64,000 nt of DNA from JBECKW01 sp040235505 (GTDB lineage: Bacteria; Desulfobacterota; Desulfobacteria; Desulfobacterales; JAFDDL01), in the NCBI GenBank assembly GCA_040235505.1, contig JBECKW010000059.1, positions 1 through 64,000 on the forward strand, written 5' to 3'. Under the pieces are notes generated by a model, which saw only the letters and a list, made by a program, of their open reading frames with translations, was not told the origin of the DNA and did no database searches. How positions within the stretch are numbered: position 1 is the first letter of the stretch; every line of letters begins with the position of its first letter. Made by a program: the position numbers and the translations under genes. This document shows positions 9,501-16,711 of this stretch, one piece after another.

Positions 9501-9888
9501 GCTGACCCTGATCGGCGTCTTCCCGGGCCATTGGCTTTTTAACATGCCGTTCAACGCCACCTCCATGATCGGTTTTATCGCACTGGCCGGCGTAGTGGTT
9601 CGAAATTCGCTTTTGCTTATCGATTTTATCCGTGACTACCGTGCCGCCGGATATTCCCTGGATGAAGCGGTCACCGAAGCAGGCGCCGTGCGTCTGCGGC
9701 CGATTCTGCTGACGGCCCTGGCGATTATGTTCGGCACAGCGGTGATGCTGACGGACCCGGTCTTCGGGGGGCTGGCCATCGCACTCATGTTCGGCACCCT
9801 GGCTTCCACGCTGCTGACCCTGATCGTCATTCCGCTGCTCTATTACATCTGGCAGAAACGGATAGAACGGCGGCAGACTGCAGCCTGA
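6595..9888 (+). CDS. RND efflux transporter permease (AcrB/HAE1-like)
   Basis: The 1097-residue inner-membrane proton-driven pump has the standard RND plan. There is one N-terminal helix, a large periplasmic loop, a block of helices with the family motif GLLVDDGIVVIENIHRH, a second periplasmic loop (about residues 590-890) and a C-terminal block of helices. It is somewhat longer than the usual 1020-1050 residues; extra residues lie in the charged linker around 515-545. The substrate cannot be deduced. The start codon overlaps the adaptor stop, so the pump is translationally coupled. Confidence 0.93.
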   Translation: MNHETSEPRLNPSGLLAKLFLHTKLTPLIMIAIALFGIMAIAITPRLYNPEIVVPAAQIIVVRPGDSPDQILEQIVRPLEQLMSSLKGVEHTYGYANNDMGVVMVQFKVGADETSSLMYLYNELQRNMDRLPAGTQAPLVKSMGISDVPILAVTLSSRSYPETQLRKIAVNFLNHLHSVPNTGVSQVIGTQPEAVRVLVDPHRLAARGVSLNQLLNVLQGSNIVLPGGHLEAQNQQIPLRVNSALSSVDDLGGIVIGTQQGRPILLREVATVERGPSSEEMHAWLAFGRGEGKSSTFDPVNAVTIAIGKLPGKNSVTTARAVLAELNTLKKEALPEGVDVTVTRNYGHQANEAVNTLIEHLGIALIAVFVILLFFLGWREASIVTILVPLTLFVVLGVGMIGGQTINRITLFALILSLGLLVDDGIVVIENIHRHLHRTKRIRDFGKLIVDATNEIGNPTIMATFTVIVAFIPMAFVTGMMGPFMRPIPINVPVAMITSLILADIVVPYIALRWLRSRAAQKDAEERPSMEETDAVPRDRMRQMYLSIFLPMQRSGAKRNIFFLVVVLLLAGSFLMPLWQFIRPQGMNGPESLFGVSFKMLPDSNVSTFVVQIQTPEGTALPATNRVALAVGKVVSENPYVENLVGYLGRTGPLSFAGMVRGDQMAQGSNISQIVVNLLPKGERPHTAEVGTAIWDALKPIRDEFPDTHIMLFLTPPGPPTRAQVVARIYGPNYEKVRQTAAVVSDEFKNVYGMTDVHDSVTATHPWYQIRVNQRKAMLSGVAPAQIAKLVHDYIAGTVVGYTYSPTVEPEDIIVRLDQTDRAWIEQVQNLNIINGNGRPVPLGSLVEVRRMPAAKPIQTLDEHAVAYVMGDVLGFSPEYAALVLNKKLNGQKLQNGVTVTTGNLGAFASQPDDISRYQVFWGGDMRLTLDVFRDLGLAFLMALIFIYLLLVGYYQSFIIPMIVMGAIPLTLIGVFPGHWLFNMPFNATSMIGFIALAGVVVRNSLLLIDFIRDYRAAGYSLDEAVTEAGAVRLRPILLTALAIMFGTAVMLTDPVFGGLAIALMFGTLASTLLTLIVIPLLYYIWQKRIERRQTAA

Positions 9889-9906
9889 AACGACCTGGAA
9901 TCGGAT

Positions 9907-10536
9907 TCATATCGTGGGACGGTCTTCGGACCGTCCTTCGGGGCAGGGACGGTTGATCAGCCTGACACGGAGTTGACCACCGGAATGCTCCAGGACGTTC
10001 AGGCATCCGCAGTCCTGGGGGATTCTAAATAGATTTCCCAAGGGCATACCGAGGGCGTGACACAGGATGACCCGGTTGACCCCGGCATGGGAAACCACCA
10101 GGATGCTTCCGATCTCCCGGTCCCGGCAGATCGCATCAACAGCCGGGATGACGCGCTGCTGAAGATCGGCAAAGGATTCTCCTCCGTCCGGTACGTATCC
10201 GGCGACATCGTTTCCGCGGGCCTCCCACTCGTCCCGATACCGCTCCCGAACTTCGAGGGTGGTAAGCCCTTCCAGTTTTCCAAGCTCGATTTCACGAAGT
10301 TCCGGGAGAAATTGAACTTCGGCGGAAGTTCTCGAAGCGATGATACGGGCGGTTTCGGCGCACCGGGAAAGATCGCTGGCGTAGATTGCATCGAAGCATG
10401 TTTCTGCAAAGGCATCCCGCCATATCCGGGCCTGCTCCAGGCCACGGGAACCGAGACGGACATCGGATTGACCGATTAACCGCCGGGGGCCGTCGGATTC
10501 GATTTCACCGTGCCGAAGAAGGTAGATGGTCGTCAT
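9907..10536 (-). CDS. Histidine phosphatase family protein
   Basis: The 209-residue protein is a branch-2-like histidine phosphatase of the phosphoglycerate mutase/alpha-ribazole phosphatase type. The catalytic RHG is at residues 8-10, followed by IYASDLSRCAETARII, and the second catalytic histidine is in VVSHAGVNR. It is the last gene of the leftward operon and overlaps the NTP-transferase/HD gene by 4 bases. Similar phosphatases are found in cobalamin and molybdenum-enzyme loci, but the substrate here is not established. Its 3' end encodes a UUCG-capped hairpin at 9917-9936. Confidence 0.88.
   Translation of the reverse strand: MTTIYLLRHGEIESDGPRRLIGQSDVRLGSRGLEQARIWRDAFAETCFDAIYASDLSRCAETARIIASRTSAEVQFLPELREIELGKLEGLTTLEVRERYRDEWEARGNDVAGYVPDGGESFADLQQRVIPAVDAICRDREIGSILVVSHAGVNRVILCHALGMPLGNLFRIPQDCGCLNVLEHSGGQLRVRLINRPCPEGRSEDRPTI
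9917..9936. terminator. UUCG-capped 8-bp hairpin at convergent gene ends
   Basis: GGACGGTC-TTCG-GACCGTCC forms a perfect 8-bp stem with an exceptionally stable tetraloop. It lies in the last codons of the phosphatase, 28 bases past the stop of the convergent RND permease. There is no T-tract on either side, so it may act as a pause or RNA-stability element rather than a classical terminator. Confidence 0.45.
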
Positions 10537-11678
10537 ACAGGCCCCCCTGAAAAGTCGGCAAGTATTGTCAGAAACGAACGGCCGACGGCATGTTCTATTC
10601 GCTTGATGACGGCATCGGCGCAGGCCCTTCGTTTGTGAATGACGTCACGCGTCGACGGGTCATGGCCATATTTTGCCAGTTTGCGTTCGAACCGGGCGGA
10701 CAGGGTCACCAGGGTGTCGCCCTGGACAAGCTTGTCCGCCAGGTACACCACCTCGGATTCCGTGATGGGAGATGTTTTGGGGACATCGATATCCATGTGG
10801 GCGGACACGATGTCCGTGATGCCTGAAAAGCCCATTTTCATAAGTATTTCGGCGCCCGCCGCGGCATGGTTCTTTTCTCCCTTGGCAATGTCGTGAAGAA
10901 GGGCGCCGGCGTTGATCCGTTCGAGATCGAGCGGGATATCGCACGCGGCCACTGTCTTTCCCAGATAGGTGGCCAGACTCGCCACCTGGCGGCAATGGGC
11001 GGCGGTTTTTTCCGAAAACATGGACGTGTCCGACAGCATCGCCGTGCATTCGGCCCGCGTGGGAAGCTCGTACCGGCCCAGGGCGGTTGAAAGTATTTCG
11101 TAACCCTCCGGGGTGTCCATGTCCTTTTCGATGAATTCATCGATGACCGGTATTTCTTTTGCGAAACGATTGTACTCGTCCAGAAAGCCTTTCAAACCGA
11201 AGGAAGAGTTGCAGGCAAGAATTTCCGGGATATGCTCCGAGGAGATGAGGGGCGGGTGCCCGCGCTTTCCAATGAACGTGGGATGAATGATTGAAAAATC
11301 ACTTTTGAATGCATGCCAGGCATCCCGGATAACGGAAATGGTCCGCGGTCTTACGAGGGGGATATCCACGGGAAGCAGGAGAAAACAGTCGCATCCGGTT
11401 TCAAGCGTGGCAACCCCTTTCTGCACGGAAGAAAGCATGCCGCTTTCGTATTTTTCGTTGTAGATCCATTTCACCGGAAGGTCCGGAAACCGCCGTCGGA
11501 TGCTCTGGCCAAGATGACCGATGACAACGCGGACATCGGAAATGCCGGCATGGAGAAACAGGTTCACGGACCGTTCAAGCACCGTTTCGGTCCCAAAGGG
11601 TAGAAGCGGTTTGGGAGACCCCATTCGACTGGATTCGCCGGCTGCCAGAATAATCGCGGTTTCGCCGGAAACATTCAT
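10533..11678 (-). CDS. NTP transferase (MobA-like) fused to an HD domain
   Basis: This is a two-domain protein of 381 residues. Residues 1-195 are a MobA/MocA-type nucleotidyltransferase with the signature LAAGESSRMGSPKPLLPFG and a DIPLVRP metal-site region. Residues about 215-370 form an HD phosphohydrolase domain (HCRQVASLATYLG, HDIAKGEKNH). This fusion resembles proteins near molybdenum hydroxylase maturation genes in sulfate reducers, such as the DVU_1551 type. It presumably activates a small molecule with CTP or GTP and hydrolyses a related phosphate. An alternative GTG start at 11690 exists; the GGAAGAG before 11678 favours the ATG. Confidence 0.85.
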   Translation of the reverse strand: MNVSGETAIILAAGESSRMGSPKPLLPFGTETVLERSVNLFLHAGISDVRVVIGHLGQSIRRRFPDLPVKWIYNEKYESGMLSSVQKGVATLETGCDCFLLLPVDIPLVRPRTISVIRDAWHAFKSDFSIIHPTFIGKRGHPPLISSEHIPEILACNSSFGLKGFLDEYNRFAKEIPVIDEFIEKDMDTPEGYEILSTALGRYELPTRAECTAMLSDTSMFSEKTAAHCRQVASLATYLGKTVAACDIPLDLERINAGALLHDIAKGEKNHAAAGAEILMKMGFSGITDIVSAHMDIDVPKTSPITESEVVYLADKLVQGDTLVTLSARFERKLAKYGHDPSTRDVIHKRRACADAVIKRIEHAVGRSFLTILADFSGGPV

Positions 11679-11703
11679 GGGCTCTTCCACCTGATGCGGG
11701 TGC

Positions 11704-13266
11704 TCATTTTTTATTCTCCGTTCTTAATGCGGTTGAGACGCTGAGTGCTGACTGACGGCCGTCCAGAGCCGATGAAACGATACCGCCGGCATACCCTGCA
11801 CCCTCGCCGCATGGGTAAAGGCCCTGAACCTGGGGGTGCATCCGGGTATCTTTGTCCCGGGGGATCATCAGGGGCGCACTGGTACGGGATTCCACAGCGA
11901 TGAGAAGGGCCTCGTCCGTGACAAACCCCTTACGTTTTCTACCGAAATCTTCGAAACCCAGTTTGAGTTTTCGGGTTATGGCCGGAGGAAACAGGTCCCG
12001 GAGAGGCGCTGAAGTGACGCCGGGAAGATAAGATGTCTTCGGCAGTCGACTGGAGGTTTTTCCCGCGATAAAATCAGTCAGTATCTGGGCCGGTGCCTGT
12101 AATCCCGAGGCGCCGCCGAATTCAAACGCCCGTCTTTCCATGTCTTTCTGAAAAGCCAGAAAGGCAAAAGCGCCGTGGCGATGAAACGCCGGGATATCTT
12201 CCCATTGAATCTCCACCACCACTCCGGAATTCGCAAAAGGCGAATTTCTGGCGGCGTTGCTCATGCCGTTGACCACCAGTTCGCCGGGAAGGGTGGCGGC
12301 CGGGATGATATGCCCCCCTGGACACATGCAGAAAGAATAGACACCACGGTCTTCGATTCTGCTGACAAAGCGGTATTCTGCGGGCGGCAGGTTTGGATGC
12401 CGCCGGGGATGATGATACTGAATGGCGTCAATGAGGGCCTGGGGATGCTCGACCCGGACTCCCACTGCAAAGGGTTTGGGCAAAACTTCCAGGTTTTTAT
12501 CTGATAGAAGATCATAAATATCCCGGGCAGAATGTCCTGTGGCCAGGATGACGGCGTCGGCTTCGAAAAGACGTTTTTCGTTCACCATCACCCCGCGGAT
12601 GCGTCCGTTTTGCAGGACCAGGTCCGTTACCCGGCACTCAAAATGAATCTCGCCTCCGCATTGAAGGAGGCTTTCCCGCATCCGTTCGATAATGGCGGGA
12701 AGGCGGTTGGAGCCGATATGGGGGTGGGCGTCTATACTGATAGATTCATGGGCACCATGGGATATAAAAATATCCAGTATCGCGGAAACATCCCCCCGTT
12801 TGGTGGCTCGGGTGTACAGCTTGCCGTCCGAAAAGGTGCCGGCGCCCCCTTCGCCGAAGCAGTAATTCGATTCGGGGTTCACCTGGCCCGTTCGAAGAAG
12901 GGCGGTGATGTCCTTGCGACGCACAGCGGCAGGCTTTCCCCGTTCAATCACAATCGGTTTGATACCTTGCTCGATGAGCGTGAGGGCTGCGAAAAGCCCG
13001 GCCGGACCGGCCCCTACCACCAGGGCGGTCCTGTTTCCCTTGACGGGGGTGAGGCGGATGAGAGGTCTCTTTTTGTTTCCGGTTTCCCCTGAAATGAGTG
13101 CCACCTGAAGGGTATATCCCGGCCGTTTGCTGCGGGCATCCACCGAACGGCGAAGAATTTCAAACTCATCGAAACGGGCGCGGGCTTTTTCTTCCAATTT
13201 CACGCGGATTTTTTCCCGGTCGTTGATGATGTCCGGATCGATTTGTATCTGGATCGTTTCGCTCAC
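11704..13266 (-). CDS. FAD-dependent dehydrogenase, COG2509 type
   Basis: The 520-residue flavoprotein has a short N-terminal domain, then the dinucleotide-binding motif GAGPAG at residues 85-90. It carries the family-specific stretches LLRTGQVNPESNYCFGEGGAGTFSDGKL, ILATGHSARDIYDLL and CMCPGGHIIPAAT. It ends with an FAD-contacting PCGEGAGYAGGIVSSA motif. These uncharacterised dehydrogenases are widespread in bacteria, and their substrate is unknown. Initiation is at a GTG that overlaps the stop of the sigma-54 activator (GTGA), so it is translationally coupled and second in the operon. Confidence 0.88.
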   Translation of the reverse strand: MSETIQIQIDPDIINDREKIRVKLEEKARARFDEFEILRRSVDARSKRPGYTLQVALISGETGNKKRPLIRLTPVKGNRTALVVGAGPAGLFAALTLIEQGIKPIVIERGKPAAVRRKDITALLRTGQVNPESNYCFGEGGAGTFSDGKLYTRATKRGDVSAILDIFISHGAHESISIDAHPHIGSNRLPAIIERMRESLLQCGGEIHFECRVTDLVLQNGRIRGVMVNEKRLFEADAVILATGHSARDIYDLLSDKNLEVLPKPFAVGVRVEHPQALIDAIQYHHPRRHPNLPPAEYRFVSRIEDRGVYSFCMCPGGHIIPAATLPGELVVNGMSNAARNSPFANSGVVVEIQWEDIPAFHRHGAFAFLAFQKDMERRAFEFGGASGLQAPAQILTDFIAGKTSSRLPKTSYLPGVTSAPLRDLFPPAITRKLKLGFEDFGRKRKGFVTDEALLIAVESRTSAPLMIPRDKDTRMHPQVQGLYPCGEGAGYAGGIVSSALDGRQSALSVSTALRTENKK

Positions 13267-14675
13267 TTGAAATCTTCTTTCTTAATCCCCAGCTTCTTCA
13301 TCTTATTATACATTCCCCTTGGATGGATGCCTGCGATTTCGGCCGCTTTTCCAACCCTGCCGCGGGTTTCCTGAAGGATGATGTCAAAATACAGGCGCTC
13401 CACACGCTCCATCACCTCGGTCTGGACCTGGGGGAGTGTTTTGTGCGCCCACCGGCTCACATCGAACAGACTCTCCAGCTCGCTCCCGACCGGGTTTCCG
13501 CTGCCATTTATGAAAATATTGGGGAGATCGGAAAGTGAGATGGTACCGGTTCTGCTCAGAAGCATGGCGCGCTCGATGACATTCATGAGCTCCCGGACGT
13601 TTCCGGGCCAGTCATAACGGCATAGGGCATCCATGGCATCGTCGGAGAGGCCGGATATATCTCTTCCGACCTTGTGTCGATAAAAAGAGATGAATCGGCG
13701 GCTCATTGCCGGAATATCCTCCTTTCGTTCCCGGAGGGGGGGGATCGTGAGCATGACCACACTCAGGCGATAGTAAAGGTCTTTTCGGAAGGTTTTCAAT
13801 TCGATCTCTTTTTCGAGGTCCTGGTTGGTGGCTGCGATCACTCGAACGTCCACCCAGATGGGATTTTCCGCGCCAATAGGACGGACTTCATAATCCTGGA
13901 GCACCCGAAGCAGTTTGGTCTGAAGGTGAAGGGGCATCTCCCCGATTTCATCCAGAAACAGGGTGCCGCCATGGGCCAGTTCGAACGCCCCCCGCCGGGA
14001 GCGTGCGGCGCCGGTGAAGGCACCCTGTTCATGACCGAACAGCTCGCTTTCCAGAAGCTGTTCCGGTATTGCCGCCGTATTGACGGCAATAAAAGGACCG
14101 GCGGAGCGCGGGCTTTCAGAATGTATCGCCTTGGCAAGATGCTCCTTGCCCACTCCGGTTTCACCGAGAATCAGAATAGGAGCGGCGCTCGGGGTGACAT
14201 GCTGCACCTCTTCCATGAACAGTTGCATACTCTGGCTGTTTGAAACAAAATCGGACATTTTTGGAAGTGGAAGCCCTTTTCGGCCGAACCACTCCATTTG
14301 CGATAATTGGCGACGGGATTCCAGTGTTGTTTCAATGGCTTCCACAAGGCTTTTTCGCGAGATTCCGGCATACAATACCACATCGGCACCCGCCGCGGTG
14401 AATTGCGCCAGCTTTTCGGAATCATCCGAATCGCTCAGAACCACCGTGGTGGGCTGCTCCGGAAGATTATTCAGCGTTGAAATACCGATATCCACCGGCC
14501 GGGGAATCAGTCCCGCACCAATAACGATAATATCACCACAGTTCCGAAGCAATCGTTGCCAGGTATCGGATATCTGGCCGAATGCATCTACGCGAACGTC
14601 CGGTTGAGACAGCTTGCGTTCCAGGTGACGCTGAAGGGCGTTGTCTTTGATCGCAAGGGTCAGGCGAATGAGCAT
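13263..14675 (-). CDS. Sigma-54-dependent activator with degenerate receiver-like domain
   Basis: The 470-residue enhancer-binding protein has an AAA+ domain with Walker A GETGVGKE (171-178), the sigma-54 contact loop GAFTGA (218-223), Walker B GTLFLDEIGE, and a C-terminal Fis-type HTH (GKAAEIAGIHPRGMYNKMKKLG). The first 120 residues resemble a receiver, but the position of the phospho-acceptor aspartate reads IIVIGAG, so phosphorylation looks unlikely. GGGAGG sits just before ATG 14675. It is the first gene of a four-gene overlapping operon and is divergent from the cluster at 15128, whose promoter is of sigma-54 type. Confidence 0.93.
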   Translation of the reverse strand: MLIRLTLAIKDNALQRHLERKLSQPDVRVDAFGQISDTWQRLLRNCGDIIVIGAGLIPRPVDIGISTLNNLPEQPTTVVLSDSDDSEKLAQFTAAGADVVLYAGISRKSLVEAIETTLESRRQLSQMEWFGRKGLPLPKMSDFVSNSQSMQLFMEEVQHVTPSAAPILILGETGVGKEHLAKAIHSESPRSAGPFIAVNTAAIPEQLLESELFGHEQGAFTGAARSRRGAFELAHGGTLFLDEIGEMPLHLQTKLLRVLQDYEVRPIGAENPIWVDVRVIAATNQDLEKEIELKTFRKDLYYRLSVVMLTIPPLRERKEDIPAMSRRFISFYRHKVGRDISGLSDDAMDALCRYDWPGNVRELMNVIERAMLLSRTGTISLSDLPNIFINGSGNPVGSELESLFDVSRWAHKTLPQVQTEVMERVERLYFDIILQETRGRVGKAAEIAGIHPRGMYNKMKKLGIKKEDFK

Positions 14676-14730
14676 AATTCCTCCCAAACACATTAAAATT
14701 CAAATGATTCGGAAATAGCAATAAAAATTC

Positions 14731-14744
14731 GGTATGGCAATACC
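14731..14744. promoter_or_regulatory. Palindrome site 1, GGTATGGCAATACC
   Basis: A 5-bp perfect inverted repeat (GGTAT/ATACC) with 4-base centre, 56 bases upstream of the activator start. The position suits autoregulation of the activator operon. It shares the GGTA-N6-TACC pattern with sites at 14869 and 14899. Confidence 0.55.
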
Positions 14745-14868
14745 TAAATAGCTTGGAAAAGGCTGTGATCAAGATGAAAAAAAATTATATAACAAACCGA
14801 ATAATAATGTAAAAACATATGCTCTGCCCCAGTGGTGCCGGTGGAGAAAACGGGTTCTGAAAAATATA

Positions 14869-14882
14869 GGTAACTTAATACC
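14869..14882. promoter_or_regulatory. Palindrome site 2, GGTAACTTAATACC
   Basis: A GGTA-N6-TACC inverted repeat centred about 151 bases before the predicted start of the sigma-54 promoter. It lies 30 bases (about three helical turns) from site 3, the arrangement expected for paired enhancer-binding sites. Confidence 0.6.
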
Positions 14883-14898
14883 AGAAATATTAAAAACA

Positions 14899-14912
14899 GG
14901 TAAATTATTACC
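14899..14912. promoter_or_regulatory. Palindrome site 3, GGTAAATTATTACC
   Basis: A GGTA-N6-TACC inverted repeat, extended to AGGTAA/TTACCT, centred about 121 bases upstream of the predicted start near 15027. This is in the usual range for upstream activator sites. Confidence 0.6.
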
Positions 14913-15000
14913 TATAATGTCCCGTAAAAGGCGATAACGAGATTTCGAGAAAAGCAATTAAGATGAATAATAAATAGAAGTTATGCGTTTTATAGCGATG

Positions 15001-15016
15001 TGGCATGCAATATGCT
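15001..15016 (+). promoter_or_regulatory. Sigma-54 (-24/-12) promoter of the SpeD-family cluster
   Basis: TGGCATGCAATATGCT has GG at 15002-15003 and GC at 15014-15015, exactly ten bases apart. It matches the RpoN consensus at the invariant positions, with one weak base in the -12 half (ATGC for TTGC). The divergent sigma-54 activator gene next to it makes functional use likely. The leader would be about 100 bases. Confidence 0.7.
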
Positions 15017-15127
15017 CAAGGTTTCGGCAAATGCTTCCGGATAAGACGGCTGGAGGTGCATAGTGGGATAAACTCTATTCGATAAGCAATCTATCCCATT
15101 AAAATAAGAGAAAAAAGCGGATGTGAC

Positions 15128-15304
15128 ATGAAAAAACAAGATTATGAAAATGATTTTGAAGAAGTTCGAAAGCAACCGATTTATCGAAAACGAAACAAGG
15201 GTACTTCCTTCGAGGAAGAGGATTACATCGAAAGGAAGCAGAAAAAATCCGGCAAACGATTTCATCGGAAACCCACCCCCAAGGACGGCTTTGGCGAGGA
15301 ATAG
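15128..15304 (+). CDS. 58-residue highly charged protein, first gene of the cluster
   Basis: A short open frame of 58 codons begins at ATG 15128 and ends at TAG 15302-15304. The product has 17 Lys/Arg and 13 Asp/Glu, no cysteine, little hydrophobicity, and ends PKDGFGEE; it is probably disordered. It lies between the sigma-54 promoter and the SpeD-family gene, whose start is 21 bases after this stop. It could be a carrier or substrate for the ATP-grasp ligase downstream: the acidic C-terminus recalls amino-group carrier proteins such as LysW, but the zinc knuckle of LysW is absent. No family is recognised and the ribosome-binding site is weak. Confidence 0.6.
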   Translation: MKKQDYENDFEEVRKQPIYRKRNKGTSFEEEDYIERKQKKSGKRFHRKPTPKDGFGEE

Positions 15305-15324
15305 GAGCGGAAAGGAGCCTGAAC

Positions 15325-15750
15325 ATGATACCATTGCAGAATGAAGAAGTATCTCCAGCCTCAAAGGGCGTCGAGATCATGGAACACGCACGAGCCATCA
15401 ATGCCTGGGGAATCGCTTCCGCCATTGATATTTATGACTGTTCGCCTGAAAAGATTCGCGATGCGGATACCATACGTCGATTCGTCATCGAGCTGTGTGA
15501 ATTGATAGAGATGAAGCGATTCGGAGACACCCATGTGGTTCATTTCGGCGAGGACGAACGCGTCGCCGGATACTCTATGGTACAACTCATCGAGACATCC
15601 CTTATTTCGGCTCATTTTGCAAATCAAACCAATGCTGTCTACCTGGATGTATTCAGCTGCAAGCCCTATGACCCGGAGATAGTGGAGAGCTTCTCAAGGA
15701 AGTATTTTGAAGGCGCTCACTCACTTCTTCAGGTGAATCTGAGGCGATAA
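15325..15750 (+). CDS. SpeD-family pyruvoyl-dependent decarboxylase
   Basis: The 141-residue protein is homologous to bacterial S-adenosylmethionine decarboxylase. The self-cleavage region reads IETSLISAHF, then YLDVFSC. Ser92, His97 and Cys112 have the same spacing (+5, +20) as Ser63, His68 and Cys83 of the Thermotoga enzyme. Cleavage before Ser92 would give beta and alpha chains with a pyruvoyl group. The ETSLISAHF motif differs from the usual ESHxSIHT, and some SpeD homologues are known to decarboxylate ornithine or arginine instead of AdoMet. No spermidine synthase gene lies nearby, which supports a changed role. AAAGGAG at 15311-15317 fixes the start. Confidence 0.85.
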   Translation: MIPLQNEEVSPASKGVEIMEHARAINAWGIASAIDIYDCSPEKIRDADTIRRFVIELCELIEMKRFGDTHVVHFGEDERVAGYSMVQLIETSLISAHFANQTNAVYLDVFSCKPYDPEIVESFSRKYFEGAHSLLQVNLRR

Positions 15751-15754
15751 CCCG

Positions 15755-16711
15755 GTGAAGGTTCGGGTCAGCGAGGATTTGGAAGAGTGTCGTCGTCTCT
15801 GGTTAAACAGGCGTCCGGAATGCCTGTTTGATATGTGGTGGGTCCGGGAAGCGTTTGAAGAATCCTTCAGGCGTCCGCTTCATCTGATCGTGGCCGAGGA
15901 GAGGGGGGACGCCTGCGGTTTTCTTCCCCTCAGTTGGATTGAAGAGACTGGATGCATGGGGTATTTCCCGGGAGAAACATGGCGCGGCAGAACCTGGTTG
16001 GAGCAAAACAAGTTCCACGGATCGGGAAAAAACATTATTCGGGAACTTTTAGAGGCGGTACCCGAAGAAGCCCAATTGCGATATCTTCTTCCCGGACCTT
16101 GTCGAAAAACCAACGAGTCGCTGCACGAAGACGAAGTCGGATATTTATTCCTGCCGGGCAGCTACGATTATGATTTCGAAAAATACCGCCATACTTTTTC
16201 CCGAAAATCCAGGAAACAGCTCTCAAAAGAGATTGCAGGGCTTTCGTCTAAAGGACTTTCTTTTCGGTACGATCACATGCCGGATACCGATCAGATGTTT
16301 CGGATGAATCTGGAGGGGTTCGGGGAATACTCATATTTTTCAGATACGCGTTTTCTAACGGGATTTGAAGCATTGATCGCACGTCTCCATCAAAACGAGA
16401 TGCTCAGAATCGTAACGGTTCTGATCGGCGGAAAGATCGCCGCGGTTGATGTGGCCGCAATATGGAAAAATTCTTGTACGGTGCTTGCTGGAGGGACTTC
16501 GTCCGATTTTCCGGGGGTAGCAAAACTGATCAATTTTCATCATCTTGAATGGGCTTGCAGGGAACATATTGATTCGGTGGATTTCCTCTGCGGGGATTTC
16601 GGATGGAAAAGGAGATTCCATCTGACTCCGCGACCACTCTATGAACTCAGGCTTTTCGGAAAAAACGATGCCCTTTCGGAAGCCGTCTGCAAGATACCCG
16701 AATATGCCTGA
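15755..16711 (+). CDS. FemAB/GNAT-like acyltransferase (Acetyltransf_6 type)
   Basis: The 318-residue protein has the two-lobed GNAT-like architecture of the BioF2/FemAB-like acetyltransferase group (Pfam PF13480). The N-terminal lobe holds LFDMWWVREAFEESFRRPLHLIVAEE and GFLPLSW. The C-terminal lobe has SRKSRKQLSKEI, then VTVLIGGKIAAVDVAAIW and the FLCGDFGWKRRF motif near the end. Members transfer acyl or aminoacyl groups in envelope and natural-product pathways. Translation starts at a GTG 4 bases after the SpeD-family stop. Its stop overlaps the ATP-grasp start by 8 bases. The substrate is unknown. Confidence 0.75.
   Translation: MKVRVSEDLEECRRLWLNRRPECLFDMWWVREAFEESFRRPLHLIVAEERGDACGFLPLSWIEETGCMGYFPGETWRGRTWLEQNKFHGSGKNIIRELLEAVPEEAQLRYLLPGPCRKTNESLHEDEVGYLFLPGSYDYDFEKYRHTFSRKSRKQLSKEIAGLSSKGLSFRYDHMPDTDQMFRMNLEGFGEYSYFSDTRFLTGFEALIARLHQNEMLRIVTVLIGGKIAAVDVAAIWKNSCTVLAGGTSSDFPGVAKLINFHHLEWACREHIDSVDFLCGDFGWKRRFHLTPRPLYELRLFGKNDALSEAVCKIPEYA

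Larger units (their letters stand above)
14676..15127. other. AT-rich divergent regulatory region
   Basis: The 452-base gap between the activator gene and the SpeD-family cluster has no convincing gene. It carries three copies of a GGTA-N6-TACC palindrome, a sigma-54 promoter at 15001-15016, and a leader hairpin (TGGGATA at 15064-15070 with TATCCCA at 15092-15098). It is noticeably richer in A and T than its surroundings. Confidence 0.7.
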
